From contig JAUNIK010000190.1 in NCBI GenBank assembly GCA_030523505.1, forward strand, positions 1 through 5,724: DNA of 5,724 nt, read 5' to 3'. Below, piece after piece: positions 1-5,724 of this stretch (the stretch's first letter is position 1; each line of letters opens with the position of its first letter). Below the pieces are notes generated by a model. The model did not search any database. It saw nothing but the letters and a program-made list of their open reading frames with translations, and was not told the DNA's origin. The stretch is from Prevotellaceae bacterium (GTDB taxonomy: Bacteria; Bacteroidota; Bacteroidia; Bacteroidales; Bacteroidaceae). The position numbers were made by a program, and so were the translations under genes.

Positions 1-72
1 AGGATATTTTGATCTAATATAGTAACTCTGTGCCAAATAGTATATCATTGCCTTTTTTTTAGGTGAAAAATG

Positions 73-210
73 GATTAATATTATGATGAAGGCTTTTAGC
101 CTTTGTTGCCTTGTCGCATATTCATTGCTCTAGAGTTGACTCTATTTCAATGAATCTGCCTCCAATGCCACTCTTGATCTTTGATCTTCGAGTGCATCAT
201 AATATTAATC
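73..210. repeat. Foldback element with 16-bp perfect inverted repeats and three internal hairpins
   Basis: The ends are GATTAATATTATGATG (73-88) and its exact reverse complement (195-210). The 106 bp between them holds three further inverted repeats. Arm A is AAGGCT/AGCCTT (89-94 with 98-103, TTT loop). Arm B pairs 116-118 with 157-159, 120-127 (ATTCATTG) with 148-155, and 131-135 (TAGAG) with 140-144, closed by a TTGA loop. Arm C pairs CACTC (169-173) with GAGTG (190-194), then GATC (176-179) with GATC (183-186) around a TTT loop. Arms A and C abut the closing stem directly, so either strand could fold as a four-way, cloverleaf-like structure. The sequence alone does not show whether this is a structured RNA, a small non-autonomous mobile element (MITE-like) or an invertible segment. 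No open frame of useful length and no clear target-site duplication is seen; the flanks share only short A-runs. Confidence refers to the structure, not to a function. Confidence 0.75.
174..187. repeat. Tandem 7-bp duplication TTGATCT x2
   Basis: TTGATCT occurs twice head to tail in the apical part of arm C of the foldback element. Because GATC is its own reverse complement, the duplication itself creates the upper stem of that arm. The longer word TTTGATCT also occurs at 8-15, near the left edge. Confidence 0.6.
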
Positions 211-249
211 TAAAATCGCTGTCGCAGCAAAATATTTAAAAATCTGTTC

Positions 250-306
250 AAGTGCCAATTTTGGGAATATTTGCATTGTTGACCTATGTCAATGCCACTT
301 TTTTTT
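250..306 (+). terminator. Possible intrinsic terminator (hairpin plus T8)
   Basis: GCA (273-275) pairs with TGC (293-295) and TTGAC (279-283) pairs with GTCAA (288-292), leaving a bulged TTG and a CTAT loop. GCATTG/CAATGC (273-278 with 290-295) is an alternative pairing. CAC and then eight T residues (299-306) follow. AAGTG (250-254) can also pair with CACTT (296-300) and enclose the hairpin. The stem is short and A/T-rich, so this is a weak call. Its place just upstream of the promoter at 336-366 suits the end of a rightward transcript coming from upstream or from the foldback element. Confidence 0.35.
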
Positions 307-335
307 AATAAATTGAAAATTTATCGCTCTTTTTC

Positions 336-366
336 TTCGTTTTCTTTAAAAAATGTTATACCTTTG
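336..366 (+). promoter_or_regulatory. Bacteroides-type promoter for the glutaminase-family gene
   Basis: TACCTTTG at 359-366 matches the Bacteroidota -7 consensus TAnnTTTG exactly. Nineteen bases upstream, TTCG (336-339) matches the -33 element TTTG at three of four positions, and 19 bp lies within the usual spacing. Transcription should start a few bases after 366, giving a leader of about 110 nt before the ATG at 485. This is the only exact TAnnTTTG seen in the upstream region. The start site is inferred, not mapped. Confidence 0.65.
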
Positions 367-413
367 TAGAGATTTTAGGTGCTTTGCTTACGAAGAGCAT
401 TACGCTGACCTGA

Positions 414-466
414 ATATTAACAACTTAAACTCTCAAGAAACAATTTATAAACCGTATATTAACAAC
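414..466 (+). promoter_or_regulatory. Leader region with a repeated ATATTAACAAC motif
   Basis: The 11-bp word ATATTAACAAC occurs at 414-424 and again at 456-466, a 42-bp period, in the predicted untranslated leader between the promoter and the first gene. Both copies lie downstream of the likely transcription start, so they could be sites for a regulator or RNA-level elements, or simply reflect the A/T-rich composition. No named operator is recognised. Confidence 0.3.
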
Positions 467-474
467 CAAAACTA

Positions 475-484
475 GAAAAAAAGT
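475..484 (+). promoter_or_regulatory. A-rich translation initiation region
   Basis: A run of seven A residues (476-482) directly precedes the ATG at 485, with no GGAGG-like site. Such A-rich starts are normal in Bacteroidota and support the ATG at 485, which is also the one that gives a clean signal peptide. Confidence 0.5.
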
Positions 485-3028
485 ATGAAGAAATCTCTGA
501 TTCTCGTTGCTATGGTAGCTTTGGCTTCATTCGCCAAGGCACAGACAGCTGAAATCTTTCAGCCATACAAAGCAACCGATCTCCGTCTTCCTTCCGTTCC
601 AGTAATCGTGTCCGACCCTTATTTCTCAATCTGGAGTCCTTACGACAAGTTGAACGAGGGTAGCACCCGCCATTGGGACAACGATGAAAAGCCAATCGAC
701 GGTCTTCTCCGCGTTGACGGAACAACTTATTGTTTCATGGGCAACGGCACACACGAAGTGTTCGAGTCAGTACTGCCAATGGCCGACGAAGGTCCTTGGG
801 AGGCAAAGATGACACGCCGCCAGCCAGCAGAAGGATGGGAAAAGCCTGATTTCGATGATTCTAAATGGCGTGACGGTCGTGGCGCATTCGGCACAAACGA
901 TCAGGAATTCGTTCACACCCCTTGGAGAGACACCAACTCCGACCTCTATCTCCGCCGTACATTCGAGTTGACAGAAGCCGACCTCCAGAACGACCTCTAC
1001 ATCATCTATTCACACGACGATGTGTTCTATATGTATGTTAACGGTGTGAAGGTAGCCGATACCGGCGAGACATGGGTGAACGGTGTTCGCCTCAAGGTGA
1101 AGAAGGAATGGCTCAAACCAGGTAAGAACGTCATCGCTACTCATACACACAACACCACTGGCGGTGCCTACACCGACTTCGGTATTTTCAAGAATGTATC
1201 ACAGAAGATCGACAACCTCCAGTTTGCAGAGCAGAAGAGCGTAGATGTACTTGCATGTAACACATATTATACATTCAAGTGCGGTCCTGTAGAACTCGAC
1301 CTCGTGTTCACAGCGCCACAGATCATCAACGACTACGATCTCCTTTCATCGCCAATCAACTACATCTCATATCAGGTACGTTCAATCGACCAGAAAGCCC
1401 ACAATGTGCAGTTCTTCCTCGGTGCAAGTCCACTCATTGCAGTGAACAAGGCCAACCAGGCAACCGTTTCTACCATTGAGGTGAAGAAGGGCATCACATA
1501 CGCAAAGACCGGTACAGTAGAGCAGCCAATCCTTGCAAAGAAGGGCGACCATATCTGCATCGACTGGGGATACCTCTATCTGCCAGATGTAAACGGTACA
1601 GTATGTATCGGTAAGGAAGACGCAGTGAAGGCACAGTTTGCAAAGACCGGTGCTCTCCCTGCAACAGAATGCAAGATTTTCTCTCGCAAGCCATCGCAGA
1701 TGCCAGTCCTGGCTTATGTTCATGACTTCGGCAATGTGGAAGTTGACCGCAGCTTCACCCTCATCGGCTACGACGAGATTGAAGATATCCAGTACATGTA
1801 CAAGAACTACAAGGGCTACTGGGCACACGAAGGTAAGATCACAATCTTTGATATGTTCGAGCGTCTTGCATTGGAATATAGCACAATCATGGATCGTTGC
1901 CGCAAGCAGGACAAGACCATCTATGATGACGGTCTTGCAGCAGGTGGCTTGAAGTATGCAGAGTTGCTCTCAGGCACATATCGCCATGTCAATGCAGCCC
2001 ACAAGCTCTTCAAGGATGACGAAGGTCACCTCCTGTTCTTCTCTAAGGAGAACGACTCTAACGGTTGTGTCAACACCGTTGACCTCACCTATCCAGAGGC
2101 GCCACTCTACCTTGCTTACAACCCACAGTTGGAGAAGGGTATGATCACTTCTATCCTCGAATACGAGGCAACAGGTCGCTGGCCATACGCTTTCGCAGCT
2201 CACGACCTCGGTACATATCCACATGCTAACGGCAATGTATATGGCGACCCACGCCGCAACGACGGTTCTACAATGCCACTCGAGGAGAATGCAAACATCA
2301 TCACTCTTGCTGCTATCATAGCAAAGCTCGACGGCGATTTGAACTATCTCCGCAAGTATTGGGATATCCTCACACTCTGGAACAAGTACCTCGTTGAGTA
2401 CGGAAAGGACCCAGCAAACCAGCTCTGCACCGACGACTTCAAGGGTTTCTCATCACGCAACTCTAACCTCGCAGTGAAGGCTACAATGGGTATCGCTGCT
2501 TATGCAGAGATGGCAAAGATGCTCGGCGACGAGGCAGCATACGAGCAGAATATGAAGATTGCCAGCGAGTTTGCTCATTACTTCGTTGATCATGCCAAGT
2601 CTTCAAACGGCAAGTTCTACCGCATGGAGTTCGACGGCAAGGATACCGACTGGAGTTTGAAGTACAACATGGTTTGGGATCAGCTCTGGGGCTGGAACCT
2701 CTACAACGACAAGTACACAGGCGATGTCATTGCAAAGGAAATAGCATTCTATCTGACCAAGCTCAACAAGTACGGTGTGCCACTCGATTCACGTGATGAC
2801 ACAACAAAGGGTGACTGGGTAGCATGGACAGCAGCAATGGCTACAAATATCAAGGACTTCCAGAAGATTATGGACATCGAGTACAACTTCGTCAACGAGA
2901 CTGTTACCCGCTGGCCAACATCCGACTGGCATCACACAGAGAAGAACAACGCCCGCGGCTTCCGTGCCCGTTCGGTTCTCGGTGGATACTGGATGCAGGT
3001 TCTTGCAAAGAAACTCGGTACAAAATAA
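485..3028 (+). CDS. Secreted glutaminase A family protein (DUF4964/DUF5127/DUF4965/DUF1793) with a galactose-binding-like insertion
   Basis: The 847-residue protein starts with a signal peptide (MKK, a hydrophobic stretch to about residue 17, likely cleavage after AKA at 19), so it acts in the periplasm or outside the cell. Residues about 27-86 (LPSVPVIVSDPYFSIWSP, then HWDNDEKPIDGLLRVDG) match the N-terminal DUF4964 of fungal GtaA-type glutaminases. Residues about 100-240 look like an inserted galactose-binding-like jelly roll: FDDSKW at 123-128, then LYLRRTFEL and the DDVFYMYVNGVKV strand. DUF5127 follows (about 245-470), then the six-hairpin DUF4965/DUF1793 part (about 490-840). Family landmarks are LTYPEAPLY (534-542), HDLGTYPH (573-580), PLEENANII (from 598), DQLWGWNLY (from 732) and a C-terminal ARSVLGGYW. 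The length is typical for bacterial members and the gene appears complete. Aspergillus GtaA hydrolyses L-glutamine to glutamate and ammonia; whether bacterial homologues do so, or act on a peptide or glycan, is not shown by sequence. It has its own upstream promoter and probably leads the locus containing the lipoprotein and SusC genes. Confidence 0.9.
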   Translation: MKKSLILVAMVALASFAKAQTAEIFQPYKATDLRLPSVPVIVSDPYFSIWSPYDKLNEGSTRHWDNDEKPIDGLLRVDGTTYCFMGNGTHEVFESVLPMADEGPWEAKMTRRQPAEGWEKPDFDDSKWRDGRGAFGTNDQEFVHTPWRDTNSDLYLRRTFELTEADLQNDLYIIYSHDDVFYMYVNGVKVADTGETWVNGVRLKVKKEWLKPGKNVIATHTHNTTGGAYTDFGIFKNVSQKIDNLQFAEQKSVDVLACNTYYTFKCGPVELDLVFTAPQIINDYDLLSSPINYISYQVRSIDQKAHNVQFFLGASPLIAVNKANQATVSTIEVKKGITYAKTGTVEQPILAKKGDHICIDWGYLYLPDVNGTVCIGKEDAVKAQFAKTGALPATECKIFSRKPSQMPVLAYVHDFGNVEVDRSFTLIGYDEIEDIQYMYKNYKGYWAHEGKITIFDMFERLALEYSTIMDRCRKQDKTIYDDGLAAGGLKYAELLSGTYRHVNAAHKLFKDDEGHLLFFSKENDSNGCVNTVDLTYPEAPLYLAYNPQLEKGMITSILEYEATGRWPYAFAAHDLGTYPHANGNVYGDPRRNDGSTMPLEENANIITLAAIIAKLDGDLNYLRKYWDILTLWNKYLVEYGKDPANQLCTDDFKGFSSRNSNLAVKATMGIAAYAEMAKMLGDEAAYEQNMKIASEFAHYFVDHAKSSNGKFYRMEFDGKDTDWSLKYNMVWDQLWGWNLYNDKYTGDVIAKEIAFYLTKLNKYGVPLDSRDDTTKGDWVAWTAAMATNIKDFQKIMDIEYNFVNETVTRWPTSDWHHTEKNNARGFRARSVLGGYWMQVLAKKLGTK

Positions 3029-3174
3029 TAGAAGTGTTCCCTGCTCCGCTCGAAAGTGTGGGGTAGGGCTACACCTTATTATATATAAGTGAAGAGTGAA
3101 AAGTGAAGAGTTAGTGTAACTTCTGTAAGAAAGAAAAGCAAATAATTATAATAACTAATATTAATTTTATTCAA
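3029..3174 (+). other. Intergenic gap with a weak hairpin and no clear promoter
   Basis: This 146-bp gap contains no gene. CAC-C-TTAT (3072-3079) can pair with ATAAGTG (3085-3091), with one bulged C, but no T-run follows, so it is a poor terminator. No TAnnTTTG box is present; TAACTTCTG at 3117-3125 is the nearest match and is one base too long. Read-through from the glutaminase-family gene is therefore plausible, but a separate weak promoter cannot be excluded. The last 40 bases are very A/T-rich, as is usual before a Bacteroidota start codon. Confidence 0.5.
3087..3114. repeat. 14-bp tandem repeat, two copies
   Basis: AAGTGAAGAGTGAA (3087-3100) is followed directly by AAGTGAAGAGTTAG (3101-3114); the first eleven bases are identical. 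It lies in the gap between the first two genes. Copy number could vary between strains by slippage. No function is apparent. Confidence 0.7.
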
Positions 3175-5028
3175 ATGAAAATGAACCAGAAAACAATGCG
3201 AGTACTTCCAATGAGCATTCTCCTCGGTTTGTTTGCTATCCTTACAATGAACAGTTGTTCGGAAGGCGTTTCAATCGAAGATTACATTGGAGTATCGAAG
3301 ACGGATCCTTATGATCCTTCGAAGCCTGTTACTGTTTCGGGCTTTACACCTGAGTCAGGTGGTGTTGGACAGCAGATGGTCATTAGCGGTACCAACTTTG
3401 GTAATGACACATCTCTTGTTAAGGTTGTTATCGGTGGTAAGGAAGCAGTCCTTGTAAGCGTGAAGTCAGACGTGCTTTACTGCTTCGTGCCATCACACGC
3501 ATTCTTCAACGATGGTGCTGTTGAGATCACTATCGGTGACAATGCACAGGGTATCAAGGAACAGACCGTTGTTGCAAGCGAGAAGTTCACCTACGAGCGT
3601 AAGATGGTTGTAGGTACTCTTTGCGGTTACAGAAACGAGCTCGACGACCAGGGTTGGACAGCGAGCGGTACATCATTCTCTGAAGTTGCAGGTTTCCGCA
3701 ACGACGGTGTGATGCAGTTCTCTCCTTACAACCACAATCAGCTCTTCGTGGTTTACGACCGTGAGCCAAACTGGGAAGCAGCACATGCTATCCAGCTCAT
3801 CGACCTTGAGACAGAGACCGTTACCGATGTTCTCTCTCCATCAATGTTCAACAACGAGCGTATGCGTACCATCGACTTCACCGTTGACCCTTATGCTTAC
3901 AACGAGGACGGTACAAAGATGCAGACAGGCGAGGCACTCGACGAGGATCCTGACTCACCAACCTATGGCTTGGTTATTCCAACATACTTCGGTGATGACC
4001 TCTGGGTTCAGAATGCAACTCCTGACATGAAGAAGTGGCGTGAGCACCTCATCGTGACTGTTGACTGTCACAACGACCAGTACACAGCAGCAGCTGTACA
4101 CATCGTTGACCGTGACCCAACTACCGGTGAGTTCAATCCAAACTCTCCACACCGTCTTCTCGCTGCTTACAACCAGTGTAATGGTGCAGCCGTTCATCCA
4201 ATCAATGGCGAGATCTACTTCAACTCTTATACAAAGGGTGAGATGCTCCGCCTCGATATGGACAAGTACTGGAAGACTCTTGATCCAAACTATATCCTCA
4301 ACAACGGTACAGCTTGGAGCCCATACGCAAACCAGAACTTCTACGATCCTAACACAGGCGAGGAGAACGGTAACGGTGCATTCCAGCTTCTGTACAAGAT
4401 TCAGGATAACGGTTTCGAGTGCCAGATTGATATTCATCCACAAGGTAAGTACGCTTACATCGTGGTTATCAACAAGGATTATATGCTCAAGACCGACTAT
4501 AATGAGAAGGAAAAGCGCTTCACAGCTCCTTACCAGATTGCTGGTCAGCTTGGTCAGGCAGGTCTCGACGATGCTGTAGGTACAAGTGCTAAACTTGCTC
4601 GCCCTTACCAGGGCACATTCGCTCCTAACGATGAGTACATCAAGGAAGGTCGCGATGATATCTACGACTTCTTCTTCTGCGACTCAGGTCGTCTTGGCGA
4701 AAAGGACGAGGCTAACCAGAGAATGGGTTCTACAATCCGTGTCTTGACACCAGAAGGTATCGTAAGTACCTACGCAGGTGGTGGTGCAAACACCCATGCT
4801 GACGGTCTTGTTTACGGTAGTGAGAACGGTGAGCTCCGCGATGTTGCTCGTTTCCACCGTCCAACAGGTCTTGTAAGTGACCTTACCTACGATGTTGTTG
4901 ATGCTGCAGGCAAACCAACACGTATCTTCTACATCCTCGATACAGTGAACCGCCAGATCCGTACTATCGGTTATGAGCACGAGGACGAGACAGATCTCGC
5001 TCCATCAGACGAGCCTGTCAATGAGTAA
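3175..5028 (+). CDS. IPT/TIG and NHL-repeat surface lipoprotein, probable substrate-binding partner of SusC
   Basis: This 617-residue lipoprotein has a type II signal peptide: a hydrophobic stretch at about 10-24 and lipobox MNSC with the lipidated cysteine at residue 28. The next residues, SEGVSIED, are acidic, as in Bacteroidota surface-export signals, so outer-leaflet display is likely. Residues about 52-139 form an IPT/TIG immunoglobulin-like domain (VSGFTPESGGVGQQMVISG, then TNFG at 73-76). The rest looks like a beta-propeller; its last part has two NHL-like units. One is at about 455-528 (AGQLGQAGLDDAVGTSAKLA then RPYQGTFAP); the other, at about 531-598, carries DVARFHRPTGLV (556-567) and ILDTVNRQIRTIG (587-599). 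The tail is acidic. The ATG at 3175 is used; an in-frame ATG at 3181 would change only two residues. The gene lies 21 bp upstream of the SusC-family gene and is almost certainly cotranscribed with it. TIG-domain lipoproteins in such loci commonly serve as surface glycan-binding proteins. Binding here is inferred, and no catalytic motif is recognised. Confidence 0.85.
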   Translation: MKMNQKTMRVLPMSILLGLFAILTMNSCSEGVSIEDYIGVSKTDPYDPSKPVTVSGFTPESGGVGQQMVISGTNFGNDTSLVKVVIGGKEAVLVSVKSDVLYCFVPSHAFFNDGAVEITIGDNAQGIKEQTVVASEKFTYERKMVVGTLCGYRNELDDQGWTASGTSFSEVAGFRNDGVMQFSPYNHNQLFVVYDREPNWEAAHAIQLIDLETETVTDVLSPSMFNNERMRTIDFTVDPYAYNEDGTKMQTGEALDEDPDSPTYGLVIPTYFGDDLWVQNATPDMKKWREHLIVTVDCHNDQYTAAAVHIVDRDPTTGEFNPNSPHRLLAAYNQCNGAAVHPINGEIYFNSYTKGEMLRLDMDKYWKTLDPNYILNNGTAWSPYANQNFYDPNTGEENGNGAFQLLYKIQDNGFECQIDIHPQGKYAYIVVINKDYMLKTDYNEKEKRFTAPYQIAGQLGQAGLDDAVGTSAKLARPYQGTFAPNDEYIKEGRDDIYDFFFCDSGRLGEKDEANQRMGSTIRVLTPEGIVSTYAGGGANTHADGLVYGSENGELRDVARFHRPTGLVSDLTYDVVDAAGKPTRIFYILDTVNRQIRTIGYEHEDETDLAPSDEPVNE

Positions 5029-5049
5029 TCCCACTAAATTAGTAATAAT
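5029..5049 (+). promoter_or_regulatory. Short operonic spacer and A/T-rich start region of the SusC-family gene
   Basis: Only 21 bp separate the lipoprotein stop from the next ATG. The spacer is A/T-rich without a Shine-Dalgarno sequence and includes the near-palindrome ACTAAATTAGT (5033-5043). Its arms are too close for a stable hairpin (at most 4 bp around a 3-nt loop). There is no room for a promoter, so the two genes should share a transcript. Confidence 0.5.
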
Positions 5050-5724
5050 ATGAAAAAGTATTTAGCAACACTGTTTATGTTCCTCGGCCTGACAGTCAGC
5101 GCCCTGGCACAGAATACAATGGAAGTAGTGGGTACTGTTACCGATGCTTTCGGTGAACCAATCATCGGTGCAAACGTAACTATCAAAGACGCTTCCGGTC
5201 TTGGTGCTATCACCGATATCGATGGTAACTACAAGATTAAAGTAAATGAATATCAGACACTCCTCTTCTCTTACATCGGTTTCGAGACAGTAAGCGAACT
5301 TGTCAAGCCAGGTATGAACCGCATTGACGTGAAGCTTGCTGAGGAGAAGATCAACGCTGTAGATGAGGTCGTTGTAACAGGTATGGGTACCCAGAAGAAA
5401 CTTACCCTTACTGGTGCCGTTACCAATGTAAACATGGACGACTTGAAGCACTACAATACTTCAAACTTCTCAAACACTCTTGCCGGTAATGTTCCTGGTA
5501 TCATCGCATTCCAGTCGAGCGGTCAGCCTGGTAAGAACACCTCTGAGTTCTGGATCCGTGGTATCTCTACCTTCGGTGCCAGCGCTAAGGCTTACATCCT
5601 CGTTGATGGTTTCGAGCGTGAGAACATCGATGATATCAACATTGAGGATATCGAGTCATTCTCTGTATTGAAGGACGCTTCTGCAACTGCTATCTACGGT
5701 TCGAAGGGTGCTAACGGTGTAATC
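5050..5724 (+). CDS. SusC/RagA-family TonB-dependent outer-membrane transporter, 3' end beyond the window
   Basis: The frame is open from the ATG at 5050 to the right edge: 225 codons, without a stop. Complete family members are usually around 1000 residues, so most of the beta-barrel lies outside. A signal peptide (MKKYLATLFMFLGLTVSALA, cleavage about residue 20) is followed by a carboxypeptidase-D regulatory-like domain at about 25-97 (VVGTVTDAFGEPIIGANVTI, then DIDGNYKI at 56-63 and FSYIGFE at 73-79). DEVVVTG (105-111) is the usual junction and TonB-box-like motif. The plug domain then begins, with LAGNVPGI (144-151), IRGIST (169-174), LVDG (184-187) and the SusC hallmark LKDASATAIYGSKGANGV (207-224). 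The protein would import a substrate across the outer membrane using TonB energy, usually with a SusD lipoprotein encoded immediately downstream. The window ends before any SusD gene could be seen. The substrate is not deducible. Confidence 0.95.
   Translation, partial: MKKYLATLFMFLGLTVSALAQNTMEVVGTVTDAFGEPIIGANVTIKDASGLGAITDIDGNYKIKVNEYQTLLFSYIGFETVSELVKPGMNRIDVKLAEEKINAVDEVVVTGMGTQKKLTLTGAVTNVNMDDLKHYNTSNFSNTLAGNVPGIIAFQSSGQPGKNTSEFWIRGISTFGASAKAYILVDGFERENIDDINIEDIESFSVLKDASATAIYGSKGANGVI

Noticed and set aside
1..48. Open minus-strand reading from an ATG at 48-46 running off the left edge, preceded by an A-run and AAGG
   Set aside because: Only 16 codons are visible in A/T-rich sequence with no recognisable motif, so a divergent gene cannot be supported.
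73..210. Integron attC site or tRNA-like gene
   Set aside because: There are no RYYYAAC/GTTRRRY core sites and no tRNA T-loop or anticodon arrangement; the 16-bp closing stem is too long for a tRNA.
218..228. GCTG-TCG-CAGC mini-hairpin beside the foldback element
   Set aside because: Four base pairs are expected by chance, and it is not linked to a T-run or other signal.
3058..3074. GTG/CAC plus TAG/CTA hairpin after the first gene as a terminator
   Set aside because: The loop would be only two bases, the stem has a 3-nt bulge, and no T-run follows.
3117..3125. TAACTTCTG as a -7 box for the lipoprotein gene
   Set aside because: It has an extra base relative to TAnnTTTG and no convincing -33 partner.
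3955..4579. Overlapping open frames of 162 codons (minus strand, 3955-4443) and 172 codons (plus strand, 4061-4579) within the lipoprotein gene
   Set aside because: Their translations are low-complexity, rich in T/S or V/C, have no domain features, and lie inside a well-supported TIG-NHL coding region.
5062..5451. Long minus-strand open frame (129 codons) opposite the SusC-family gene
   Set aside because: The plus strand encodes an unmistakable SusC N-terminus here; the reverse frame is a by-product of its codon use.

Overview
The window looks like chromosomal DNA of a member of the Bacteroidota, most likely of the Prevotella/Bacteroides group. The evidence is a SusC/RagA-type TonB-dependent transporter, a surface-type lipoprotein, A/T-rich translation starts without a strong Shine-Dalgarno sequence, and an upstream promoter of the Bacteroides type (TAnnTTTG -7 box). 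The genus is inferred from general style only.

Layout: positions 1-484 contain no convincing gene. They hold a 138-bp foldback element (73-210) with perfect 16-bp terminal inverted repeats and three internal hairpins. A terminator-like hairpin with a T8 run (about 250-306) and a good promoter (336-366) follow, then a leader of about 110 nt. Positions 485-3028 encode a secreted, 847-residue protein of the glutaminase A (GtaA-like, DUF4964/DUF5127/DUF4965/DUF1793) family with an extra galactose-binding-like domain. After a 146-bp gap carrying a 14-bp tandem repeat, 3175-5028 encodes a lipoprotein with an N-terminal IPT/TIG domain and a C-terminal region with NHL-type beta-propeller repeats. Only 21 bp later, at 5050, a SusC-family outer-membrane transporter begins and runs off the right edge (225 codons present, through most of the plug domain).

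All three genes point right and probably form one nutrient-uptake locus. The lipoprotein would bind substrate at the cell surface, the SusC protein (with a SusD partner expected beyond the edge) would import it, and the secreted GtaA-family protein would act on it outside the cytoplasm. The substrate cannot be read from the sequence.

The protein genes belong to known families. The least explained part is the upstream foldback element. All pairings were found by eye; no folding, database search or alignment was run.
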